Both the position numbers and the translations under genes were made by a program. Under the pieces are notes generated by a model. The model made no database searches, had not been told where the DNA came from, and saw only the letters and a list, made by a program, of their open reading frames with translations. Shown here piece after piece: positions 35,979 to 44,312 of a stretch of DNA of 64,000 bases. The number at the start of each line of letters is the position of its first letter. The first letter of the stretch is position 1. This DNA is from Chryseobacterium sp. MFBS3-17. GTDB taxonomy: Bacteria > Bacteroidota > Bacteroidia > Flavobacteriales > Weeksellaceae. The stretch covers positions 62,001 through 126,000 of the forward strand of contig NZ_JAJEWK010000008.1 of NCBI RefSeq assembly GCF_020687745.1, read 5' to 3'.

Positions 35979-36206
35979 AAAAGTGCGCCTTGTTTTAAAA
36001 AAATAGTCCTAAACTTGTTCTGTCTAACAACTTAAAATAACCCTAATTTATCCTGATTCGTTCAAAATGTATGAAATGCAGCCTCTCCAGAAGTAATTCT
36101 GAGGAGGTTTCTGTTTTAGTGTGGAAAATACGCGTAGGACTTAGTGGGCTTATTTGAGTACGGTGAAACACCATAAAATAGAATGTCCGGGGGATTTTTT
36201 TATGCC
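35979..36206. other. Gene-free region between XRE remnant and selO, with hairpin
   Basis: No coding frame is supported here. A hairpin at 36082-36107 (CCTCTCCAGAA with TTCTGAGGAGG, two mismatches) is followed by TTTCTGTTTT, so it looks like a plus-strand terminator with no obvious gene before it. TACGCGTA palindrome is at 36130. The remainder is unremarkable AT-rich sequence. Confidence 0.4.
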
Positions 36207-36214
36207 TAAATTTG
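36207..36214 (+). promoter_or_regulatory. TAnnTTTG -7 element of selO
   Basis: TAAATTTG ends four bases before the selO ATG, so the transcript would be leaderless or nearly so. The spacing is the same as at the YkgJ-type gene. Confidence 0.55.
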
Positions 36215-36218
36215 CAGG

Positions 36219-37757
36219 ATGAATGTGCATCAGATTACCCAACAATATACAGAATACTTTCCCGGGGATTTATCGGGAAACACCATGCAGCGGCAAACGC
36301 CCAAAGTGCTTTTTGCCCTCACCAAAACTGCAGGTTTTGACCATCCGGAACTAATCGTATTGAATCAAAAATTGTCTTTGGAGATCGGTCTGGGAGACTA
36401 TTCGGAAAAAGATCTTAATTTTCTTGTCGGCAATGATCTGCCGACGGATATGAAAACTTATGCCACTGCCTACGCCGGACATCAGTTTGGCAACTGGGCG
36501 GGTCAGCTGGGTGACGGCCGTGCCATATTTGCGGGTGAAATTGAAAATTCCCGGGGTCAAACCACAGAACTTCAGTGGAAAGGTGCCGGTGCCACACCGT
36601 ATTCCCGTTTTGCAGACGGAAGGGCAGTGCTACGCTCCTCTGTAAGGGAATACCTGATGAGTGAAGCCATGCACCATCTGGGTGTGCCCACCACAAGAGC
36701 ATTAAGCCTGGCCTTTACCGGTGAAGATGTGGTGCGGGACATCATGTACAACGGTAATCCCAGGCCGGAGAAAGGCGCGGTAGTCCTGAGAACTGCCGAA
36801 AGTTTTCTGCGCTTCGGACATTTCGAATTGCTGTCTGCCCAAAAAGAAACTGAAAACCTGAAAAAACTTGCAGATTTTACCATAGAGCGCTACTTCCCTG
36901 AGATTACCTCTGCAGGAACGCAGAAGTATAAAGACCTGTACCGTAATATCTGCAGCCGTACTGCCTCCATGATTGTGGAATGGTACCGCGTGGGGTTTGT
37001 GCATGGGGTCATGAATACGGATAATATGTCTGTGCTGGGGCTCACCATAGATTACGGTCCGTTTTCTATGCTGGATGAATTTGACCTTAATTTTACCCCC
37101 AATACCACGGATCTGCCGGGAAGACGATATGCCTTCGGTAAGCAGGCGCAGATTTCGCAATGGAATCTCTGGCAACTGGCCAATGCTTTGTTCCCGCTGA
37201 TTAATGATGAGAAGTTTCTGGAAGAGACCTTACAGGCTTACAACGATGAATTCTGGCAGAAGCATGACCGGATGATGGCTGATAAGCTGGGTCTGGATGA
37301 GGTTCTGGCCGAAGACGAAGATTTTTTTATCGGCGTGCAGACGCTGATGCAGGATCTTCAGCTGGATTATACTTTGTTTTTCCACCGGCTGGAGAATCAT
37401 CTGCACGGTGATGCTGAAATTCTTGCAGACGAAATCTCATATCTGCCTGCATCCACCGAAAATCAGGGGAAAATCAATGTTTTTCTGAAAGAATACCGTA
37501 AACGGCTGGCAAAAAATAGTATTTCTTTAGCAGAATCGATTGCGCTGATGCAAAAAACCAACCCTAAATTCACCCTGCGGAATTATCTGTTATTTGAATG
37601 TATTGAAGATCTGATTCACGGCCAGCGCGAAAAATTTGACAAATTGCTGGATGCCCTGGAACATCCTTACGAGGAACGATATCCGGAATTTTCTGTGAAA
37701 AGGCCTCAAAAATACGAGAACGTTGCCGGATGCAGCATGCTTTCGTGCAGTTCGTAG
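36219..37757 (+). CDS. selO: SelO/YdiU family protein AMPylator
   Basis: This pseudokinase-fold enzyme transfers AMP to protein Ser/Thr/Tyr residues, in redox stress. The 512-aa protein has the family blocks YAGHQFGNWAGQLGDGRA, KGAGATPYSRFADGRAVLRSS, LRTAESFLRFGHFE and HGVMNTDNMSVLGLTIDYGPF (inverted ATP-binding and metal site). It ends in CSMLSCSS; the Cys third from the end occupies the position of selenocysteine in eukaryotic SelO (USS). The start ATG lies directly after the promoter -7 box. Confidence 0.95.
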   Translation: MNVHQITQQYTEYFPGDLSGNTMQRQTPKVLFALTKTAGFDHPELIVLNQKLSLEIGLGDYSEKDLNFLVGNDLPTDMKTYATAYAGHQFGNWAGQLGDGRAIFAGEIENSRGQTTELQWKGAGATPYSRFADGRAVLRSSVREYLMSEAMHHLGVPTTRALSLAFTGEDVVRDIMYNGNPRPEKGAVVLRTAESFLRFGHFELLSAQKETENLKKLADFTIERYFPEITSAGTQKYKDLYRNICSRTASMIVEWYRVGFVHGVMNTDNMSVLGLTIDYGPFSMLDEFDLNFTPNTTDLPGRRYAFGKQAQISQWNLWQLANALFPLINDEKFLEETLQAYNDEFWQKHDRMMADKLGLDEVLAEDEDFFIGVQTLMQDLQLDYTLFFHRLENHLHGDAEILADEISYLPASTENQGKINVFLKEYRKRLAKNSISLAESIALMQKTNPKFTLRNYLLFECIEDLIHGQREKFDKLLDALEHPYEERYPEFSVKRPQKYENVAGCSMLSCSS

Positions 37758-37769
37758 TATATTTTTTTC

Positions 37770-37799
37770 TTTGTTTTTGCATGGGAAAGTATATTTTTG
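37770..37799 (+). promoter_or_regulatory. Promoter TTTG-N18-TATTTTTG
   Basis: TTTG (37770-37773) and TATTTTTG (37792-37799) are 18 bases apart, 17 bases before the GTG start of the polytopic membrane protein. Confidence 0.6.
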
Positions 37800-37816
37800 C
37801 CGAAAAATAATCAACG

Positions 37817-39091
37817 GTGAAGTTAACAAATAAGTTGAGCGGTTTTCTGAAAACGGTATTTCCGCAGAACAAAACGGAGTGGAGTTTGCTGCTTTTTTTC
37901 CTGGCGGCTTACGGCTTTTTTGCCGCTCATATTGCGCTGAATTACCGGATTATCTTTGACAATCGTATTCCCTGGGATGCGTATTTCAGTTTTGATAACC
38001 GCGCTATTGTGATGACCGGCGGTGGTTTTGAAAGACACCCGCTGGCGCATTATTTTTTTGACATGATCAGAAATGTTGCCAAATGGATTTCCGGAGGCAA
38101 GTATGATGCAGATTTCCGGCTTACACTGGCACTGCTGTCCACTGCAGCGGTAAGTTTTACCATGCTTCATCTCTTTAAATATCTGAGAAACATCATCCGG
38201 TTGCCGGTATGGATCTGTATTTTTCTGGTGCTGTTTTTTTCTTTGTTTTCTACCAGTATTCTCCTTTCTTTCACTCCGGAAACCTATACCTACACCCTGT
38301 TTTTATTGGTTTTGTTTAATTATTATGCTGCCCTGCGGCTCAGGAAGAATCAGCCTGTTTCGCCAGCAGCGCTTATTCTGGGGACTGTAACGGTGGGCGG
38401 ACTTACGATTACCAATGCGGCCAAGGTTTTTATTCCGGTGTTGTTTGAAAACGGTTTATTTCGCCGGGGAAAGAAATTTTTGAGCGCAGCCGTCCGGGGT
38501 ATTGTTGCCGTGGCAGTTTTTGCTTTGCTGTATCTGAACCGGCTGAATTTTGATGTCCAGCGAATTTTTACCAAAACCGGCGAGCAGTATGAAAAATTTT
38601 CAAATCCGAAAATCACGCCGCTGTGGGACATGATTACCTCCTGGTTCTGGGGTGGTAATATGCTGTTTCCGTCTTTTGTGCTCCGGGATTACCACAATAA
38701 GAAACGATTCGAATATAAAGCAATCTTTATGGACGTTTATACCGGCTGGGCACCGTATCTGTTTGCAGGGCTGGTGTTTGGACTGGTAATTTGGGGATAT
38801 GTCACGAATTTTAAAAACAAACTGGTGCAGATTCTGATGGTGTCATTTCTGGTAGATGTCATCATTCATGTAGTAATGAAATTCGGACTGCATACTGCTT
38901 ATATCTATGGCGGTCACTTTATTTTCGTGGTTCCGCTGATGCTGGGCTGGCTGATCTCGTATTATAAAGATGTTCCCCTGAAACGCATGTTTATTCTGGC
39001 TGTAGCCGGGATTCTATTTATTTTCTTACTGATGAACAATGCCTTCAGGGTTCAGGAGTTTTTACTGTTTCTTAAAGTCTTTTATGCATAA
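37817..39091 (+). CDS. Polytopic membrane protein, GT-C-like layout
   Basis: I do not recognise this 424-aa protein with confidence. It starts with GTG (MKLTNKLSG), has a short basic N-terminus and about ten hydrophobic segments. The first large loop has acidic and aromatic residues (FDNRIPWDAYFSFDNRAI, FERHPLAHYFFD), and a second loop reads FTPETYTYTLFL. This layout resembles GT-C glycosyltransferases or DUF6080-type membrane proteins. Function is unassigned. It has its own promoter and is convergent with a SPOR-domain gene. Confidence 0.7.
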   Translation: MKLTNKLSGFLKTVFPQNKTEWSLLLFFLAAYGFFAAHIALNYRIIFDNRIPWDAYFSFDNRAIVMTGGGFERHPLAHYFFDMIRNVAKWISGGKYDADFRLTLALLSTAAVSFTMLHLFKYLRNIIRLPVWICIFLVLFFSLFSTSILLSFTPETYTYTLFLLVLFNYYAALRLRKNQPVSPAALILGTVTVGGLTITNAAKVFIPVLFENGLFRRGKKFLSAAVRGIVAVAVFALLYLNRLNFDVQRIFTKTGEQYEKFSNPKITPLWDMITSWFWGGNMLFPSFVLRDYHNKKRFEYKAIFMDVYTGWAPYLFAGLVFGLVIWGYVTNFKNKLVQILMVSFLVDVIIHVVMKFGLHTAYIYGGHFIFVVPLMLGWLISYYKDVPLKRMFILAVAGILFIFLLMNNAFRVQEFLLFLKVFYA

Positions 39092-39094
39092 AAA

Positions 39095-39114
39095 AACCGG
39101 CGAAAATGCCGGTT
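39095..39114 (-). terminator. Terminator of the SPOR gene
   Basis: AACCGGC pairs with GCCGGTT. The T-run follows on the minus strand only, so it terminates the SPOR-domain gene. Confidence 0.75.
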
Positions 39115-39134
39115 ATGGTGTGATGTTGTTATTT

Positions 39135-39656
39135 TTATTTGGCTTCCACACAGAAAACTCGGTATTGTACCGCTACTGCAGTATTAAAATGTTGTCTGAT
39201 TCGGGACAAATCCGGTGCCGCACTTTGTTTTGAGAAGTAGCTCCCGGCCATAATTTTATAATTGGGGCGCAGTGATGCATCGGTTTCTACCTTCATATTG
39301 GGAAACAATTTTCTGAAATCAGCCTTTACCTGGTTGGCTTCTGCATTACTTTTTACTACGGCCAGTTGTATCTTGTAGCCCAGAATACGCGGGTTCCGGC
39401 GGCATACTTCTGCATTGGTGAGTTCCCGGTTTGGTACCAAAACCCTTGTTTTATTCGAAGGATTTGCAAGTGTACCGCTACTGCTTTTTCGCTCGCAGTT
39501 CTCCTCAAGGTCTTCCATTGCATTATTCACACGGCTGTCCATGGAGATGGTAAGCGGGGTGCCGGATAAAGTGTCTGTTTTCACAATTTGTTGTGCATGT
39601 GTGCAATACGAAAATGAAAAGAAGGTTACGGCAATTATTTTAATTAATTTATTCAT
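39135..39656 (-). CDS. SPOR-domain secreted protein
   Basis: This 173-aa exported protein has a signal peptide (MNKLIKIIAVTFFSFSYCTHAQ), a linker of about 70 polar residues with two Cys (EENCERK, AEVCRRN), and a C-terminal SPOR-like domain (GYKIQLAVVKSNAEANQVKADFRKLFP to YKIMAGSYFSKQSA). SPOR domains bind denuded glycan, so it may act at division or remodelling sites. A well-formed promoter precedes it. Divergent from the act operon. Confidence 0.85.
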   Translation of the reverse strand: MNKLIKIIAVTFFSFSYCTHAQQIVKTDTLSGTPLTISMDSRVNNAMEDLEENCERKSSSGTLANPSNKTRVLVPNRELTNAEVCRRNPRILGYKIQLAVVKSNAEANQVKADFRKLFPNMKVETDASLRPNYKIMAGSYFSKQSAAPDLSRIRQHFNTAVAVQYRVFCVEAK

Positions 39657-39671
39657 TCAATTTATTTTGAG

Positions 39672-39702
39672 CAAATTTATAACAAATAAAAATTATTCCA
39701 AA
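39672..39702 (-). promoter_or_regulatory. Promoter of the SPOR gene: TTTG-N19-TAAATTTG
   Basis: TTTG (39699-39702) and TAAATTTG (39672-39679) on the minus strand are spaced 19 bases, 15 bases before the start codon. Confidence 0.7.
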
Positions 39703-39784
39703 CTGTCTTATTTAGAACAGTTATAAATTAAGCGCAAAACCAATTCGTAACCCTTATGGCTTGTTAATTTACTGTTAAATATCT

Positions 39785-39792
39785 TATTTTTG
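39785..39792 (+). promoter_or_regulatory. TAnnTTTG -7 element of the act operon
   Basis: TATTTTTG lies 58 bases before actA. CTTG at 39760-39763, spaced 21 bases, may serve as a weak -33 box. Two TGTTAA half-sites overlap this region. Confidence 0.5.
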
Positions 39793-39850
39793 CGGCACTG
39801 ATTATATTCTTTGAATTCTAAAAATTAGTACTAACATAAGTTTATTATAA

Positions 39851-41215
39851 ATGATTAGTTGGAAAAAGCATTACAAAAAAGGGCTGTTAGCGTTATCGCT
39901 TTTGCTTACAGCCAGTGCTTCTGTTTACGCGCAGGGCGATGCTAAAAAGGGGGAAGAGCTCTTTAAGGCAAACTGTACCGCCTGTCACGCTTTGGATAAG
40001 CAATTGATAGGCCCCGCACTGGGAGGTGTGGTGGATAGGTTAAAGACCGAACAAAACCTGGATAATGACTGGCTGCACAAGTGGATCAAGGACAGTAAAG
40101 CCTTACGCGAGTCTGGTGATAAGTATGCCAATGAGGTATTCGAGAAATTTAACCAGACTGAAATGTTGCCTTTCCCTAATCTTACTGATCAGGACATAGA
40201 CGATATTCTGGAATATACCACCAATCCGCCAGCACCGGAACCTGCAGCAGCAGCGGACGGAGCTGTTGCGCAAGATTCTGCCGCCGCACTGGAAGCAGAA
40301 AAAGCGGCTAAAACTACCTCTACCATCGTCATCATTTCCCTGCTGGCCATTTGTGGCTTACTGGTTTGGCTGTTACTGAAACTCAGACAACTGGTGAAGT
40401 TGCAGCAAACAGAGGAACTGGCGGGACTGAACGCTACCAGAGCTTATTCCCTGGGCGATCTGTATTCCAAGTACAGTTTTGTAGGAAAAGGATTGCTGGC
40501 TCTGCTGGGTCTTCTGGCCTTCTACGGCATCTGGAACTGGATGATGTGGATTGGGGTGTACAAAGGTTATAAGCCCGAACAGCCTATTCATTTCTCACAC
40601 AAAATTCACGCCGGCGAAAATAAAATTGACTGTCAGGTTTGTCACTCTTCAGCCAAGTACGGAAAAGTATCAGAAATTCCTTCCATGAATGTGTGTATGA
40701 ACTGTCACAGAACCATCTCTGAATACAATGGTAAGTATATGGAGCCAGGTAAAGACAAGGCGTTCTACGATGCTGAAATTCAAAAAATCTATGCCGCAAC
40801 CGGTTGGGATCCGGCTTCACAACAGTACACCGGTAAAACAGAGCCTGTAGAATGGGTGAGAATTCACAATATGCCGGATTTTGTGTACTTTAACCACGCA
40901 CAGCACGTAGTGGCAGGAGAACAAGCCATTATCAACTCGCATAATGCCAAGAACCCGGACAATAAGATTGATGTAGTATGTAAAGCGTGTCACGGAAACG
41001 TAGATCAGATGGATGTTGTGGAAATGGCAAATGACTTTACAATGGGTTGGTGTATTGACTGCCACAGAACTACTGAAGTAGATATGAGCAATGGATACAA
41101 TCAGGAATATTTCCAGAACCTGCATGAGAAACTGAAAAAACAGTATCCGAAGAAAGAAGGAAAGATTACTGTAGATGCAATCGGTGGACTTGAATGTGGT
41201 AAATGTCATTATTAA
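39851..41215 (+). CDS. actA: Alternative complex III subunit ActA, hexahaem fusion
   Basis: ActA carries electrons in the periplasmic part of alternative complex III, the quinol:electron-acceptor oxidoreductase that replaces bc1. This 454-aa version has six CxxCH motifs. One sits in an N-terminal monohaem cytochrome c domain (residues 42-46), and five in the C-terminal multihaem domain (261-265, 282-286, 377-381, 401-405, 449-453). A signal peptide opens the protein. Two membrane helices (about 157-177 and 212-236) separate the two haem parts, both of which face the periplasm. The Rhodothermus ActA is pentahaem, so the N-terminal domain is an added fusion. First of six co-directional genes. 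Confidence 0.93.
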   Translation: MISWKKHYKKGLLALSLLLTASASVYAQGDAKKGEELFKANCTACHALDKQLIGPALGGVVDRLKTEQNLDNDWLHKWIKDSKALRESGDKYANEVFEKFNQTEMLPFPNLTDQDIDDILEYTTNPPAPEPAAAADGAVAQDSAAALEAEKAAKTTSTIVIISLLAICGLLVWLLLKLRQLVKLQQTEELAGLNATRAYSLGDLYSKYSFVGKGLLALLGLLAFYGIWNWMMWIGVYKGYKPEQPIHFSHKIHAGENKIDCQVCHSSAKYGKVSEIPSMNVCMNCHRTISEYNGKYMEPGKDKAFYDAEIQKIYAATGWDPASQQYTGKTEPVEWVRIHNMPDFVYFNHAQHVVAGEQAIINSHNAKNPDNKIDVVCKACHGNVDQMDVVEMANDFTMGWCIDCHRTTEVDMSNGYNQEYFQNLHEKLKKQYPKKEGKITVDAIGGLECGKCHY

Positions 41216-41237
41216 TAACTAAAAATTAGAAGTATCA

Positions 41238-44200
41238 ATGGCTTCAAATAAAATACAATTCAGAAGTATTCATGAGCTTAAGGATCCGGCCTTAAACGGA
41301 AAACTGGCTCAAAAAGAGTTTCAGGATGAACTTCCTGTAGATGAAATTCTGACAGATGATCAGTTAACGCAGAGTGAAAACGGAACCTCCAGAAGGGATT
41401 TCCTGAAGCTTTTAGGATTCTCTACCGCAGCGGTTACCCTGGCTGCCTGTGAGGCGCCTGTGGTGAAAACCATTCCTTATGTGGTAAAACCCCACAGCAT
41501 TATCCCGGGTGTACCCAATTATTATGCTTCTGCCTATTTTGACGGATTTGATTTTGCCAGCGTGCTGGTAAAAACCAGAGAGGGAAGACCGATAAAAATA
41601 GAAGCCAATCCTGCTGCTGGTAATTTAGGTAAAACCAGCGCCAGAGCTCAGGCCAGTGTTTTATCCCTTTATGATAATGATAAAATAAAACAGCCCAAAC
41701 TGGATGGCAAAGACGCGACTTTTGATAAAGTAGATGATTATGCAATCAATGCAATCAACCAGGCTGCCGGGGCAGGAAAAAGAATTGTGCTTCTGTCACA
41801 CTCTTTTGCTTCTCCTACTTTCAAGAAATTATTCGCTGATTTCAAAGCAAAATATCCTACTGCAGAACTGGTAACCTATGATGCATATCCTTATGCAGCG
41901 GGTCTGGATGCAGCACAGGAAGTCTTCGGACAGCGTGCATTACCTGTGTATGACCTGAGCAGCACAGAACTTGTGGTTTCATTTCAGGCAGATTTCCTGG
42001 GTGATTATAACGGCGGAGGTTTAGAACCTTCTTATGCTGTAGCGAAAACTCCCGGTTCCAAAATGCTGAAGCATATTCAAGTGGAATCTAACCTGTCTTT
42101 AACCGGAGCCAATGCAGATATCCGCATCCCGCTGAAGCCAAGTGCGGTAAACAAAATGCTTGTAGAAGTATACAACGTACTGAACGGCGGATCTTCATCT
42201 GATACCAATGCAAAACAGATTGCCACAGATCTTCAGGAAAAAGGAAATAAAGCGGTAGTATTTGCAGACGGATCCAAAGCAGCGTATGTTCTGGCACACC
42301 TGATCAACCAAAAATTAGGTTCTGCAGCATTTACCGGTAAGGCCAATCTTCTGAAAGAATTTGACGGAGCAAGATATCAGGAATTCCTGGGTTGGATGAA
42401 TGCCGGCCAGGTAGATGTACTGATTACCAATAACGTAAACCCAATCTATTCTTCCCACAAAGCTGAAGCTTTCAAAGCGGCAGTAGCAAAAGTAAAATCT
42501 GTTATTGCAGTAGCCGATAAGAAGAATGAAATGTATAAAGCGGCACATGCGGTGATTCCGGTGGCTAACTGGCTGGAAAGCTGGGGCGACCTTACTCCTG
42601 AAACCGGTGTGTATGCGCTGATGCAGCCTACTATTCAGAAAATCTATAAATCCAGACAGATTGAAGAATCGCTCCTGGTATGGTTGAATGGCAAAGGTCA
42701 TGAAGCGAACGATTATTATACTTATCTGAAAGCCAACGCGGCTGCTTATACCAACGGAAGCAGTTTCAATAAAGCATTATATAATGGTTTTGTACCGGGC
42801 GGCAGCACTTTGACACTTGCGTATGCGGGTGGCAACGGGGCGCAGGCTACTGCCGAACTTTCGGGATTTAAAGCAGCAAATTTTGAGTTGTCTCTGTATA
42901 CCAATACTGCTATAGGAGACGGTACCCAGGGCAATAACCCATGGCTGCAGGAACTTCCGGACCCGATCAGCAGACTATCCTGGGATAACTATCTGACGGT
43001 ATCTCCTGAAGATGCTAAGAATCTAGGACTGGAGAATGACCTTAATGCAAGAATGCAACTGAATGGGTCCCGTGCTAATATTACGGTAAACGGTGTTCAG
43101 CTGAAGGACCTTCCTGTGCTTATTCAGCCGGGTCAGGCAGACGGATCTTTTGGTCTGGCACTGGGTTACGGAAAGAAAGATTCCGGGAAAGTTGCGGAAA
43201 CGGGTATCAATGCCTACCCGCTGTTTGACGGCTCCAACCTTGTTGTTTCAGGCGTTCAGATAGAAAAAGCTTCCGGAACACATGAGTTTGCAGGAATGCA
43301 ATTGCAAAACACCCTGATGGGTCGTTATGAAATTGCGAGAGAAGTGCCTTTGGATGACTTCCTGAATGTACCTTTTGATGATCCTTTGAAGGGATGGAAC
43401 AAACCATTGGAATACCATACCCTTACAGAATCTACTCCTGCAGGTAAAATTACCCTTTGGGATGAGTTTGATGATACCGATGGTCCTCACTTTAACCTTT
43501 CCGTTGACCTGAATGCATGTACCGGCTGTGGAGCTTGTATCATTGCTTGCCAGGCAGAGAACAACGTTCCGGTGGTAGGGAAAGAAGAGATCAGAATGTC
43601 CAGAGATATGTACTGGCTCAGAATTGACCGTTACTATTCTGCCAAAGAAAAGATTACGCCTCAGCAGCAGGTAGAAAGAGGACTGAATGTACCACAGGTA
43701 TATGATATCCTGATAGAACCAGCCAAGAATCCTGATGTCATCTTCCAGCCGGTGATGTGTCAGCACTGTAACCATGCGCCTTGTGAAACGGTATGTCCGG
43801 TGGCGGCTACTTCACACGGTAAGCAGGGTCAGAACCAGATGGCGTATAACAGATGTATCGGTACCAGATATTGTGCAAACAACTGTCCGTACAAAGTAAG
43901 AAGATTCAACTGGTTTACTTATAACCTGAATGACAGATTCGACTTTAATCAGAATAATGATTTAGGAAGAATGGTTCTGAATCCGGATGTGGTGGTAAGA
44001 ACCAGAGGGGTAATGGAGAAATGCTCCATGTGTATCCAAATGACACAGAACACCATTCTGGAAGCCAAGAAAGAAGGCAGAGCGGTGGTAGATGGTGAGT
44101 TCCAGACCGCTTGTTCGGCAGCTTGTTCTACCGGGGCTATGAAATTTGGTGATATGAATGACAAATCTTCGGAGGTGAGAAAACTGTTCAACAGTAACAG

Positions 44201-44291
44201 AAGATATACTTTGCTTGAGGAAATCGGTACCAAACCGAATGTATTCTACCATACCAAAGTAAGAAACAGAAAAGAAGATAATAAAGTATAA
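41238..44291 (+). CDS. actB: Alternative complex III subunit ActB (MoCo-like/Fe-S)
   Basis: This is the large peripheral subunit, a fusion of a molybdopterin-oxidoreductase-like domain (no cofactor expected) and a ferredoxin-like domain. The 1017-aa protein has a twin-arginine motif SRRDFLKLLGF at residues 51-61 and a lipobox-like TLAAC ending at Cys71, so it is exported by Tat and may be lipid-anchored. Fe-S motifs are CTGCGACIIAC (from about 760), CQHCNHAPCETVCP (about 841), CIGTRYCANNCP (about 872), and CSMC with CSAACS (about 928 onward). It follows actA by 22 bases. Confidence 0.94.
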   Translation: MASNKIQFRSIHELKDPALNGKLAQKEFQDELPVDEILTDDQLTQSENGTSRRDFLKLLGFSTAAVTLAACEAPVVKTIPYVVKPHSIIPGVPNYYASAYFDGFDFASVLVKTREGRPIKIEANPAAGNLGKTSARAQASVLSLYDNDKIKQPKLDGKDATFDKVDDYAINAINQAAGAGKRIVLLSHSFASPTFKKLFADFKAKYPTAELVTYDAYPYAAGLDAAQEVFGQRALPVYDLSSTELVVSFQADFLGDYNGGGLEPSYAVAKTPGSKMLKHIQVESNLSLTGANADIRIPLKPSAVNKMLVEVYNVLNGGSSSDTNAKQIATDLQEKGNKAVVFADGSKAAYVLAHLINQKLGSAAFTGKANLLKEFDGARYQEFLGWMNAGQVDVLITNNVNPIYSSHKAEAFKAAVAKVKSVIAVADKKNEMYKAAHAVIPVANWLESWGDLTPETGVYALMQPTIQKIYKSRQIEESLLVWLNGKGHEANDYYTYLKANAAAYTNGSSFNKALYNGFVPGGSTLTLAYAGGNGAQATAELSGFKAANFELSLYTNTAIGDGTQGNNPWLQELPDPISRLSWDNYLTVSPEDAKNLGLENDLNARMQLNGSRANITVNGVQLKDLPVLIQPGQADGSFGLALGYGKKDSGKVAETGINAYPLFDGSNLVVSGVQIEKASGTHEFAGMQLQNTLMGRYEIAREVPLDDFLNVPFDDPLKGWNKPLEYHTLTESTPAGKITLWDEFDDTDGPHFNLSVDLNACTGCGACIIACQAENNVPVVGKEEIRMSRDMYWLRIDRYYSAKEKITPQQQVERGLNVPQVYDILIEPAKNPDVIFQPVMCQHCNHAPCETVCPVAATSHGKQGQNQMAYNRCIGTRYCANNCPYKVRRFNWFTYNLNDRFDFNQNNDLGRMVLNPDVVVRTRGVMEKCSMCIQMTQNTILEAKKEGRAVVDGEFQTACSAACSTGAMKFGDMNDKSSEVRKLFNSNRRYTLLEEIGTKPNVFYHTKVRNRKEDNKV

Positions 44292-44312
44292 ATAATAATA
44301 ATAAGGTAAACA

